Shown here: piece by piece, positions 1 through 5,833 of the stretch | Layout: the number at the start of each line of letters is the position of its first letter | Position numbering within the stretch: the first letter of the stretch is position 1 | Assembly: GCA_030705665.1 (NCBI GenBank) | Contig: JAUZQA010000281.1 | Location: 1 to 5,833, forward strand | DNA length: 5,833 nucleotides | From: Bacillota bacterium | GTDB taxonomy: Bacteria; Bacillota; Bacilli; Bacillales_B; DSM-18226 | Direction of reading: 5' to 3' | The notes under the pieces: model-generated | What the model saw: only the letters and a program-made list of their open reading frames with translations | What the model was told of the DNA's origin: nothing | The model's database searches: none | Translations under genes and position numbers: made by a program

Positions 1-1704
1 GTGGATTTTATGGAAAAATTCAAAGTTGCTCCAAATGGGGATATAGAAACATCCTTACGAGGTGCGGAATTATTGGCTGTACCGCTGTTGAATAAGGGGG
101 TTGCATTCACGGAGGAGGAAAGAATAGAACTAGGTTTAACAGGATTATTGCCACCGGCAAAATTGACACTTGATGAGCAGGCATGCCGTGCATATGAACA
201 ATTTTCTTCACAGCCGAATGATTTTCATAAAAATATAACCTTATCGGCTCTTCATGATCGTAACAGAGTCTTGTTTTACCGTGTGCTTACGGACCATTTG
301 CCTGAAATGCTGCCGATCGTTTATACACCTACAGTCGGATTGGCCATTCAACGTTACAGCAATGAATACCGCAGGCCTCATGGAGTATATTTATCCATCA
401 ATGATGTAGACGGTATTGAACAGACCTTTGAAAACTTCAACGCGGGTGCGGAAGATATTGATTTAATCGTTATTACCGATGGGGAAGGCATTTTAGGTAT
501 TGGTGACTGGGGTGTTGGCGGTATTAATATTGCAATCGGCAAATTAGCGGTGTATACGGCTGCAGGTGGAATCGACCCAGCCCGTGTCATGCCTGTTATT
601 TTGGATGTGGGCACAGATAATGAAGAGCTTCTTAATAACCCTTTCTATATCGGTAATCGCCATCCCCGTGTTCGGGATGAGCGATATGATGAATTCATTG
701 AACAGTTTGTAAGTACAGCGACAAGGATGTTTCCTCATTCATTACTTCATTGGGAGGATTTCAGTTCTCAAAATGCACGGAACATTCTAGAGAACTACCG
801 AGATAAAGTGTGTACATTTAATGATGATATTCAAGGCACGGGTGCTGTCTCGCTATCTGCTGTGCTTGCGGCAGTGACAGCTTCAGAAATTCCGCTTAGT
901 GAACACCGAATTGTCGTATTTGGGGCGGGGACTGCAGGTATTGGAATTGCTGATCAGATCCGTGATGCTATGGTACGCGAAGGGCTTTCATGGAAATCAG
1001 CTAACCTTAGATTTTGGTGTATTGACCGAGACGGTTTACTTGCAGATGATATGGGGACATTGTGCGAATTCCAGCGTCCATATGCTCGTCCAGCAGAAGA
1101 AAACAATGCGGGGTGGGGCCTGGCTGAAGTTGTTCGTCACGTACATCCAACGATTTTGATAGGAACATCAACAGTTGCAGGGGCCTTCACAGAGGATATA
1201 GTGAAAGAGATGGCTGCCCACGTTGAAAGACCAGTGATTATGCCTATGTCCAATCCGACTTCACTAGCGGAGGCGAAGCCTGCTGACCTCATCCATTGGA
1301 CCGAGGGAAGAGCATTGGTAGCAACCGGAAGTCCGTTTCCTCCTGTAACATATAACAAAACTGTATATGTAATCGGACAGTCCAATAATGCGCTTATTTT
1401 TCCGGGTCTTGGACTGGGTACGATCGTGGCTCGTGCTCGTATCATTACTGATGGAATGTTTGTGGCAGCTGCAGAAGCTGTGGCTGGTATGATTGATATA
1501 AGTAAGCCGGGGGCGCCTTTACTTCCGCAAATTGAAAATCTTCGCGGTATTTCAGAAATCGTTGCGGTAGAAGTGGCGAAGGCAGCTGTTGCTGATGGTG
1601 TGGCACGAATAAAGAATGATGACATTAGCCATGCGATCCAAAATGCGATGTGGGATCCGATTTATCGGCCCATTAAAGCTGCAAAGGAAACAGTTATGGT
1701 ATAA
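1..1704 (+). CDS. malS: NAD-dependent malic enzyme (oxaloacetate-decarboxylating), MalS/MaeA family
   Basis: This cytoplasmic enzyme oxidatively decarboxylates L-malate to pyruvate and CO2, reducing NAD and using a divalent metal. Residues are numbered from GTG at 1. The N-terminal malic domain has the catalytic tyrosine in [10 protein letters not shown] (Y108) and the general-base lysine in GKLAVY (K181). The metal ligands are E252 and D253 in HWEDF and D276 in [11 protein letters not shown], with the same spacing as in animal malic enzymes. The NAD domain follows, with Rossmann motif [10 protein letters not shown] (308-317). An aspartate after the second strand (WCIDRDG, D342) fits NAD preference; this is an inference. 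The 567-residue length is normal for this long-type family and the frame is intact. GTG at 1 is open to the window edge, but ATG at 10 is the more likely start: it begins at MEKFKV, where I recall homologues starting, and GTGGAT just before it could be part of a ribosome site. The family is certain; malS rather than maeA rests on remembered similarity. A hairpin after the stop suggests transcription ends here. Confidence 0.95.
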   Translation: MDFMEKFKVAPNGDIETSLRGAELLAVPLLNKGVAFTEEERIELGLTGLLPPAKLTLDEQACRAYEQFSSQPNDFHKNITLSALHDRNRVLFYRVLTDHLPEMLPIVYTPTVGLAIQRYSNEYRRPHGVYLSINDVDGIEQTFENFNAGAEDIDLIVITDGEGILGIGDWGVGGINIAIGKLAVYTAAGGIDPARVMPVILDVGTDNEELLNNPFYIGNRHPRVRDERYDEFIEQFVSTATRMFPHSLLHWEDFSSQNARNILENYRDKVCTFNDDIQGTGAVSLSAVLAAVTASEIPLSEHRIVVFGAGTAGIGIADQIRDAMVREGLSWKSANLRFWCIDRDGLLADDMGTLCEFQRPYARPAEENNAGWGLAEVVRHVHPTILIGTSTVAGAFTEDIVKEMAAHVERPVIMPMSNPTSLAEAKPADLIHWTEGRALVATGSPFPPVTYNKTVYVIGQSNNALIFPGLGLGTIVARARIITDGMFVAAAEAVAGMIDISKPGAPLLPQIENLRGISEIVAVEVAKAAVADGVARIKNDDISHAIQNAMWDPIYRPIKAAKETVMV

Positions 1705-1709
1705 TAGGC

Positions 1710-1749
1710 AAGAAATACAGCTTGTTTTTATATGCAAGCTGTATTTCTT
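1710..1749 (+). terminator. Perfect 15-bp hairpin, probable intrinsic terminator of the malic enzyme gene
   Basis: AAGAAATACAGCTTG (1710-1724) is the exact reverse complement of CAAGCTGTATTTCTT (1735-1749), leaving a 10-nt T-rich loop. It starts 5 nt after the TAA stop. The base of the stem is A-rich on the left and T-rich on the right (ATTTCTTATAT), so the U-rich tail is partly built into the stem. The same structure could work on the opposite strand. The tail is not an uninterrupted T run, so termination may be incomplete. Confidence 0.75.
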
Positions 1750-1764
1750 ATATGTAATAGGAGA

Positions 1765-1792
1765 TTGGAAATTCATATCAGAATACTATAAA
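1765..1792 (+). promoter_or_regulatory. Candidate sigma-A promoter for the two-component operon
   Basis: TTGGAA (1765-1770) resembles a -35 box. TATAAA (1787-1792) resembles a -10 box at 16-bp spacing. The site lies after the malic enzyme hairpin and about 60 bp before the kinase start, where a separate promoter would be expected. The stretch is AT-rich, so a chance match is quite possible. Confidence 0.35.
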
Positions 1793-1837
1793 TGGAATTT
1801 TTGTTTATAACAACAGGCGTCTACAAACCCAAGCATT

Positions 1838-1843
1838 AGGAAG
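1838..1843 (+). promoter_or_regulatory. Ribosome binding site that decides the kinase start
   Basis: AGGAAG (1838-1843) lies 8 nt before TTG at 1852, which is good spacing. The other in-frame candidate, GTG at 1843, overlaps this site and would have almost no spacer. TTG 1852 is therefore preferred. Confidence 0.6.
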
Positions 1844-1851
1844 TGGCAGAT

Positions 1852-3150
1852 TTGAGAGCGGAAAAACTGGGAAGTAAAGATTTTTGGATTATTACAGCTC
1901 TTATGGTTATTATACCGATTGCGGGTGAATTGAATTTTCATCCATTCGATAATGTATTTCGGGTCAGTTTCGGAACGCCGATTTTCTTCTTTTCTTTATT
2001 GTTCTTTCGAAAAATTCCACCTGTGGTAATGGGGCTATTGGTAGGATTGTCGGTTTCAATGTTCCGCATTTTTTTGGATTGGATGGTTACGGCAGACTTC
2101 AGTCTGGCGGTCTCTCTTACCCTAAGATACCCCACATTCTTCTACTATCTCACCTATTCCTTCCTGTTTTATTTACTAAGGGTGAATCGTTTTCAGCATC
2201 CCCTTTTGATTGGCTGTTTTGGAATTACAATTGAAATCATTTCAAGCCTTGTAGAGTTAATGCTGTATCATTTTTTTGTACTAGGAACTGCGGTGACGGT
2301 TGGGGCATTGAACAAAATCATTATTATTGCAGTATTTCGAAGTTTTTTTGTTCTGGCCTTTATTAATATGATGAAGCTGTACGAACTTCGGGTGAAAGAA
2401 TCGCAAACCCGGAGGGAGAATGAGAATATGCTCATGCATCTTTCCAATTTATATGTTGAGTCCGTATATCTAAAAAAGACGCTGCAAAACGCAGAGACGA
2501 TTACAAAAGAATCCTACAATCTATACCGAAGTATGAATGACTTTAACCAACCTCAAGGACTTCCTATTGAAAATTGGGGACAAAAAGCATTGCGGATAGC
2601 TGGGGAAGTACATGAAATAAAAAAGGATAACCAAAGAATCTTTGCGGGCCTTTCGAAGCTCATTTCAAGTGAAAGTCTGCCAGAATATATGAATGTACAT
2701 GAAGTGGCACACATGATTGTACGAATCAATCAGAAATATGCAGCGTTGTTAGGAAAGCAAATTGAAATTGTGTCACAGATTAGGGGACAGCATCCCAATT
2801 ATCACATTTACCTTATGCTATCTTTTATCAACAATTTAGTAACAAACGCAATCGAAGCGATTGAAGAGACAGGGACAATAACCATCACGATTGAAAAAGA
2901 CGATCAATGGCTCGATTGTAAAGTAATTGATGATGGCCCGGGGGTTCCATCAAAATATACTCAGCTCATTTTTAGGCCTGGATTTACTTCTAAATATAAG
3001 GAGGATGGAACACCGTCCACGGGAATCGGGCTCTCTTATATAAAAGAAATGGCAGAGGAATTAGGAGGAGAAGTAACACTCCTGCCTAGAGAGAAAGGAA
3101 GCATTTTTACTATCCGGCTGCCAATCCTCAGTCTTGCAGAGAAAGGGTGA
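1852..3150 (+). CDS. glnK: Membrane sensor histidine kinase, GlnK (YcbA)-like
   Basis: This is probably the sensor of a two-component pair: it would autophosphorylate on histidine and pass the phosphate to the regulator encoded 4 nt downstream. Residues are numbered from TTG 1852 (432 aa). Residues 12-175 are strongly hydrophobic, with about five or six membrane spans and no sizeable extracytoplasmic domain. A helical linker follows (about 180-225), then the phosphoacceptor H254 in EVHEIKKDNQR. The ATPase domain has an N-box (NNLVTNAIEAI, 327-337), G1 box DDGPGVP (360-366), an F-box region (IFRPGFTSK) and G2 box GTPSTGIGLS (386-395). All catalytic boxes look intact. The sequence and its pairing with a YcbB-type regulator match B. 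subtilis GlnK/YcbA (later also called GlnJ), which signals glutamine availability. It is unrelated to the PII protein also named GlnK. No glutaminase or glutamine transporter gene is in the window, so the ligand is inferred. GTG 1843 is an alternative start. Confidence 0.85.
   Translation: MRAEKLGSKDFWIITALMVIIPIAGELNFHPFDNVFRVSFGTPIFFFSLLFFRKIPPVVMGLLVGLSVSMFRIFLDWMVTADFSLAVSLTLRYPTFFYYLTYSFLFYLLRVNRFQHPLLIGCFGITIEIISSLVELMLYHFFVLGTAVTVGALNKIIIIAVFRSFFVLAFINMMKLYELRVKESQTRRENENMLMHLSNLYVESVYLKKTLQNAETITKESYNLYRSMNDFNQPQGLPIENWGQKALRIAGEVHEIKKDNQRIFAGLSKLISSESLPEYMNVHEVAHMIVRINQKYAALLGKQIEIVSQIRGQHPNYHIYLMLSFINNLVTNAIEAIEETGTITITIEKDDQWLDCKVIDDGPGVPSKYTQLIFRPGFTSKYKEDGTPSTGIGLSYIKEMAEELGGEVTLLPREKGSIFTIRLPILSLAEKG
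3143..3147 (+). promoter_or_regulatory. Ribosome binding site of the response regulator
   Basis: AAGGG (3143-3147), continuing into the kinase TGA stop at 3148-3150, lies 7 nt before ATG 3155. It rules in ATG 3155 over the in-frame TTG at 3134, which would add seven residues before the receiver domain. The location of the site inside the end of the kinase gene fits translational coupling. Confidence 0.75.
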
Positions 3151-3154
3151 GTTT

Positions 3155-4087
3155 ATGTTTTTTTATATTACAGATGACGATGAAGTCTTTCGATCGATGC
3201 TTTCACAAATTATCGAGGATGAAGAATTAGGTGACGTTGTTGGGGAAGCGGAAGATGGGTCCTTACTAGATGCGCATTCTCTTGCTTTAAAGCATGTTGA
3301 TATTTTATTCATTGATCTTCTGATGCCAATTCGGGACGGTATTCAAACCGTTCGAAGCCTTGTGAAATCATTTAAAGGGAAAATCATTATGATTTCTCAA
3401 GTGGAATCAAAAGAGATAATCGGAGAGGCTTATTCCCTTGGAATCGAATATTATATTACAAAGCCGCTAAACAGAATTGAAGTAATATCAGTTGTACAGA
3501 AGGTGATGGAGCGGATCCGTTTTGAACGATCTATACAAGACATACAAAAATCGCTTAGCCATGTACTTGAATGGAATTCTTCCAAAGAACAAATGACTTC
3601 AACAGAGGAGAGGAAAATTACAGATTGGGGACAAGTTTTACTCTCCGAGCTCGGTATTGCTGGAGAAAATGGAAGCAAAGACTTGATCGACATCATCGAT
3701 TATTTATATCAATATGAGACAAAGCTGGCATCTAATACTGAGTTTCCAATTTTAAAGGATATTTTTACGCATATCAGCTTAAAAAAATTAGGAACTTCTG
3801 CTTCACAAGATGAGGTTGAAAGGGAAAGGAAAGCATCAGAACAGCGTGTTCGCAGAGCAATCTTTCAATCATTAAATCAATTGGCGTATCTTGGTGTTAA
3901 CGATTTTGCGAATCCGAAATTTGAAAATTACGCGTCGAAATTTTTCGATTTTACCACCGTACGCCAACGAATGACGGAATTAAAACAAGCGTCTTTCGCT
4001 TCATCAACAAATACTCGGATTAATGCGAAGAAGTTTATACAGGCTTTATATTTCGAAGCAAAACATTTGGCAGCTGAGGGATATTAG
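3155..4087 (+). CDS. glnL: Response regulator with YcbB-type output domain, GlnL-like
   Basis: This cytoplasmic transcription regulator is the partner of the kinase just upstream. The 310-residue length is close to B. subtilis GlnL (about 314). The N-terminal receiver domain (1-120) has the acidic pocket D7-D9, phosphoacceptor D54 in FIDLLMP, S81 in the Thr/Ser position and K103 in TKPLNRIEV. All key residues are present, so phosphorylation should be possible. Segments such as SQVESKEIIGEAYSLGIEYY match what I recall of GlnL. The C-terminal part (about 125-305) fits the YcbB output family, which is distinct from the common OmpR, NarL and LytTR types. It includes a basic helical stretch (EQRVRRAIFQSLNQLAYLG, 229-247) likely to take part in DNA binding. 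Known GlnL activates glsA-glnT through a TTTTGT-N4-TTTTGT direct repeat. I found no such repeat in either visible intergenic region, so the targets here are unknown. No strong terminator follows the gene. Confidence 0.87.
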   Translation: MFFYITDDDEVFRSMLSQIIEDEELGDVVGEAEDGSLLDAHSLALKHVDILFIDLLMPIRDGIQTVRSLVKSFKGKIIMISQVESKEIIGEAYSLGIEYYITKPLNRIEVISVVQKVMERIRFERSIQDIQKSLSHVLEWNSSKEQMTSTEERKITDWGQVLLSELGIAGENGSKDLIDIIDYLYQYETKLASNTEFPILKDIFTHISLKKLGTSASQDEVERERKASEQRVRRAIFQSLNQLAYLGVNDFANPKFENYASKFFDFTTVRQRMTELKQASFASSTNTRINAKKFIQALYFEAKHLAAEGY

Positions 4088-4133
4088 CATGTGAAATGGA
4101 GCAAGGTTTGAAATTCTTTTGGAAATTCTATCA

Positions 4134-4150
4134 TTCCTAACAAGTAGGAA
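4134..4150. repeat. Short perfect inverted repeat before spoIVFA
   Basis: TTCCTA (4134-4139) and TAGGAA (4145-4150) are exact reverse complements around a 5-nt spacer. No T run follows, and only six pairs form, so this is a poor terminator. It lies just upstream of the putative sigma-E promoter and could be a protein site or chance. Confidence 0.35.
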
Positions 4151-4156
4151 GACCAC

Positions 4157-4185
4157 TCATTCGTTTCTAACTTTTGTCATACTCT
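4157..4185 (+). promoter_or_regulatory. Candidate sigma-E promoter of the spoIVF operon
   Basis: CATACTCT (4178-4185) matches the sigma-E -10 consensus CATACAnT at all but one defined base. A weaker -35-like TCATTCG (4157-4163) precedes it at 14-bp spacing. Transcription would start near 4192. B. subtilis spoIVF is known to be a sigma-E mother-cell operon, which supports the call. The -35 half is poor. Confidence 0.5.
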
Positions 4186-4228
4186 GAAAGGACAAGACAT
4201 AAACTTGTACAAAAAGTGGGAAACGGAT

Positions 4229-4234
4229 GGAAGG
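4229..4234 (+). promoter_or_regulatory. Ribosome binding site that decides the SpoIVFA start
   Basis: GGAAGG (4229-4234) lies 9 nt before ATG 4244. It abuts ATG 4235 with no spacer. The in-frame TTG at 4205 has only AAAGGA (4187-4192) at 12 nt, and the putative sigma-E transcript would begin around that site. Confidence 0.6.
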
Positions 4235-4243
4235 ATGGATGGT

Positions 4244-5035
4244 ATGGTACGCTCAAGATCGGATGATATTCGCCGGCGAATTGCCAAGAGGAGAAAAGAA
4301 AAAGAAAGAATGGAGAACAACTCGGGACCTGAACGTCTTTTCACCTTACCTTCTGAGGACGAAAAGCATGGTTTTAGTCCAATTATTTCTTATGAGGGCG
4401 GGGGTCCCGAGGAAGAGATACATCCCCTGTTTCGAAAGGAAGTATTCCTTTTTAAGATACTGGCATCTGCCTGCTTATTTCTTGTTGTAGCCATAATGTT
4501 TCGCAACCACAATGCAACATTTGATTCTGCGAGGAATGTGGTGAAACAAACAATGGAAACCGAGTTTCAATTTGCTGCAGTATCAAATTGGTATGAAGAC
4601 AAGTTTGGAAAGCCTTTAGCGTTACTGCCTTTTTCACCGAATAAACAAACCACAAATGTTTCATCAAAACCTCAATACGCGGTACCGGCATCTGGAAGAA
4701 TTCTTGAAAACTTTCAAAAAAACGGCCAGGGAATAATGATTGAAACGAGCAAAGGTACAAAGGTTGAAGCTATGAATGGGGGCATTGTTCGCTTTGCAGG
4801 AGTAAAAGCTGGTTTAGGAAAAACCGTCATTATTCAACATTCCGATCAAACGGAATCCTGGTATGGAAACCTCGAGTCAATTAATGTCAATCTGTATGAA
4901 TATATTGACAAAGGAAAGGAAGTGGGGACCGTATCTGCATCCACAGACAAAGCAAAATCAAAAGGGGAATTTTATTTTGCCATTAAAAAAGGAGATCATT
5001 TTATTGATCCCATACAGGTGATTCAATTTGAATAA
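4244..5035 (+). CDS. spoIVFA: Stage IV sporulation protein FA, regulator of pro-sigma-K processing (degenerate M23 domain)
   Basis: In the outer forespore membrane SpoIVFA anchors and scaffolds the SpoIVFB protease with BofA. Its cleavage by forespore-secreted SpoIVB helps trigger pro-sigma-K activation. From ATG 4244 the protein has 263 residues, against 264 in B. subtilis. It opens with a basic amphipathic stretch (DDIRRRIAKRRKEKER, 7-22) like the SpoIVFA N-terminus. One membrane span lies at about 67-85 (FLFKILASACLFLVVAIMF), followed by the family segment TEFQFAAVSNWYEDKFGKPLA (106-126). A LytM/M23-like fold occupies about 147-259, ending FIDPIQVIQFE. The usual M23 HxH motif is replaced by WYGNL (206-210), so it is very unlikely to be a peptidase; this fits a protein-interaction role. 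The start was chosen by ribosome-site spacing, homologue length and the putative promoter. TTG 4205 would give 276 residues. The end overlaps spoIVFB by 8 nt. Confidence 0.93.
   Translation: MVRSRSDDIRRRIAKRRKEKERMENNSGPERLFTLPSEDEKHGFSPIISYEGGGPEEEIHPLFRKEVFLFKILASACLFLVVAIMFRNHNATFDSARNVVKQTMETEFQFAAVSNWYEDKFGKPLALLPFSPNKQTTNVSSKPQYAVPASGRILENFQKNGQGIMIETSKGTKVEAMNGGIVRFAGVKAGLGKTVIIQHSDQTESWYGNLESINVNLYEYIDKGKEVGTVSASTDKAKSKGEFYFAIKKGDHFIDPIQVIQFE
5016..5021 (+). promoter_or_regulatory. Ribosome binding site supporting the TTG start of spoIVFB
   Basis: AGGTGA (5016-5021), followed by TT, matches the 3' half of the AGGAGGTGATC consensus. It sits 6 nt before TTG 5028, inside the last codons of spoIVFA. 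This makes the unusual start credible and fits coupled translation of the pair. Confidence 0.75.
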
Positions 5036-5833
5036 AATAAGTACTTTAATCCGGCACATCCATATTCATCCCCTATTATGGATTGTCATTGCAGCTTCGA
5101 TTGTGACTGCACATTTCCTAGAGGTTTGTTTATTACTCTTGATTATTTTTATACATGAAATGGGGCATGCTGCTGCGGCTTCTTTTTTTTCGTGGAGAAT
5201 CAAAAAAGTTTCCTTGCTCCCTTTTGGCGGGGTTGCTGAAATGGATGAACATGGAAACAGGCCGCTTCGGGAAGAAACGATCGTCGTTGTGGCAGGACCG
5301 CTGCAGCATGTCTGGATGACAGGATTAGCGTTTTTTTTAGAAAAAGCCGGATGGCTCCCGACAGAACTTTTTCAGCTATTTTTTGAGTATAATCTTATGA
5401 TTTTCATGTTTAATCTTTTCCCAATATGGCCGCTTGATGGCGGAAAGCTCATTTTTTTGCTCTTGTCCTTAAAAAAGCCCTTTCCTGAGGCACACCGTTT
5501 GACATTGCTGCTTTCCACATGCTTCCTGAGTTTGTTCGCCATTCTGATTCTGATTACGGCACCAACTCACCTTAATGTCTGGGTGGTTATCCTTTTCCTT
5601 TATTTTTCGCTCTATCATGAATGGAAGCAGCGACGTTATGTATTTATGAGATTTTTATTGGAACGTTATTATGGAAAAGTGGATGGTCCGCATAATCTTG
5701 TTCCGATCAAAGCGGATGAAGAGGAAATGATTATTCAAGTCCTGCAGCGGTTTCAACGCGGCTGCAAGCATCCGATCATCATTGAAGGAATAGATAATGA
5801 GGAACGAATGCTGGATGAAAATGAAGTGCTGCA
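5028..5833 (+). CDS. spoIVFB: SpoIVFB, intramembrane site-2 metalloprotease for pro-sigma-K (3' end outside window)
   Basis: SpoIVFB cleaves the pro-sequence of sigma-K within the plane of the outer forespore membrane, releasing active sigma-K in the mother cell. The frame from TTG 5028 gives 268 residues before the window ends; B. subtilis SpoIVFB has 288, so about 20 codons are missing. The zinc motif HEMGH is at 43-47 (H43, E44, H47). The third ligand is D137 in FNLFPIWPLDGGK (128-140), exactly the positions known in B. subtilis. About six hydrophobic segments span residues 15-195, including the LLPFGG loop at 64-69 and AGPLQH at 89-94. The conserved RFLLERYYGK (208-217) links to the C-terminal CBS-like domain, known to bind ATP in this family, with FQRGCKHPIIIE (242-253) and DENEVL at the visible end. 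The TTG start has a good ribosome site and overlaps the spoIVFA stop, so the two are co-translated. The catalytic residues are all present. Confidence 0.95.
   Translation, partial: MNKISTLIRHIHIHPLLWIVIAASIVTAHFLEVCLLLLIIFIHEMGHAAAASFFSWRIKKVSLLPFGGVAEMDEHGNRPLREETIVVVAGPLQHVWMTGLAFFLEKAGWLPTELFQLFFEYNLMIFMFNLFPIWPLDGGKLIFLLLSLKKPFPEAHRLTLLLSTCFLSLFAILILITAPTHLNVWVVILFLYFSLYHEWKQRRYVFMRFLLERYYGKVDGPHNLVPIKADEEEMIIQVLQRFQRGCKHPIIIEGIDNEERMLDENEVL

Noticed and set aside
378..738. Two overlapping short - strand frames (64 and 78 codons)
   Set aside because: Both are antisense to the malic domain and their translations look like no protein I recognise.
899..1159. 86-codon + strand frame inside the malic enzyme gene
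   Set aside because: It is out of frame with the NAD-binding domain, which reads cleanly in the main frame without a frameshift.
1137..1625. 162-codon open frame on the - strand within the malic enzyme gene
   Set aside because: It lies wholly antisense to a well-conserved enzyme region, has a low-complexity A/S/T/I-rich translation, and no recognisable domain or ribosome site was identified. It is a shadow frame.
1616..1810. 64-codon + strand frame running through the malic enzyme end and the hairpin
   Set aside because: Its middle is the hairpin arm sequence and its first part overlaps conserved malic enzyme codons. No usable ribosome site or family resemblance was seen.
3935..3948. Palindrome TCGAAA-TT-TTTCGA inside the regulator gene
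   Set aside because: It lies in coding sequence for an ordinary Ser-Lys-Phe-Phe-Asp stretch and is AT-rich. It is probably a by-product of codon choice.
4106..4128. Imperfect direct repeat (TTTGAAATTCT / TTTGGAAATTCT) after glnL
   Set aside because: There are only two short AT-rich copies, which do not match the GlnL direct repeat and form no stable hairpin. Chance is sufficient.
4227..4490. 87-codon alternative-frame ORF starting at the GGATGG cluster
   Set aside because: The overlapping frame encodes a clear SpoIVFA. The alternative translation has no recognisable features and exists mainly because of the ATG-rich start region.
4452..4760. 102-codon - strand frame inside spoIVFA
   Set aside because: It is antisense to the membrane span and conserved segment of SpoIVFA, with no support of its own.

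Overview
The window reads as chromosomal DNA from an endospore-forming member of the Bacillaceae (Bacillus sensu lato). The sequence is moderately AT-rich, has strong Shine-Dalgarno sites, uses TTG as a start codon, and carries the spoIVF sporulation genes with proteins very close in length and motif position to those of Bacillus subtilis. The species cannot be named from the sequence. All five genes lie on the + strand, and I found no RNA gene, mobile element, CRISPR array or long repeat.

Layout. (1) 1-1704: an NAD-type malic enzyme of the MalS/MaeA family, closed by a perfect 15-bp hairpin at 1710-1749 that looks like its terminator. (2) 1852-3150 and 3155-4087: a sensor histidine kinase and response regulator 4 nt apart. 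The pair resembles GlnK-GlnL (YcbA-YcbB), the B. subtilis system that activates the glutaminase/glutamine transporter operon. (3) 4088-4243: a gap with no obvious terminator, a small inverted repeat, and a sequence resembling a sigma-E promoter. (4) 4244-5035 and 5028 to the window end: spoIVFA and spoIVFB, overlapping by 8 nt. SpoIVFB is cut by the window edge, with roughly 20 C-terminal codons missing.

How the genes work together. SpoIVFB is the intramembrane metalloprotease that activates pro-sigma-K in the mother cell. SpoIVFA is its membrane anchor and regulator, so this pair is one functional unit. The kinase and regulator form a second unit. Malic enzyme links the C4 branch of the TCA cycle to pyruvate. 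Its position beside a GlnKL-type system suggests, without proving, a link between glutamine/glutamate and C4 carbon metabolism. In B. subtilis these three units sit at separate loci and spoIVFAB follows minCD, so the arrangement here is the main contextual novelty. The individual genes are known families. The least explained part is the kinase's polytopic membrane sensor region and its ligand.
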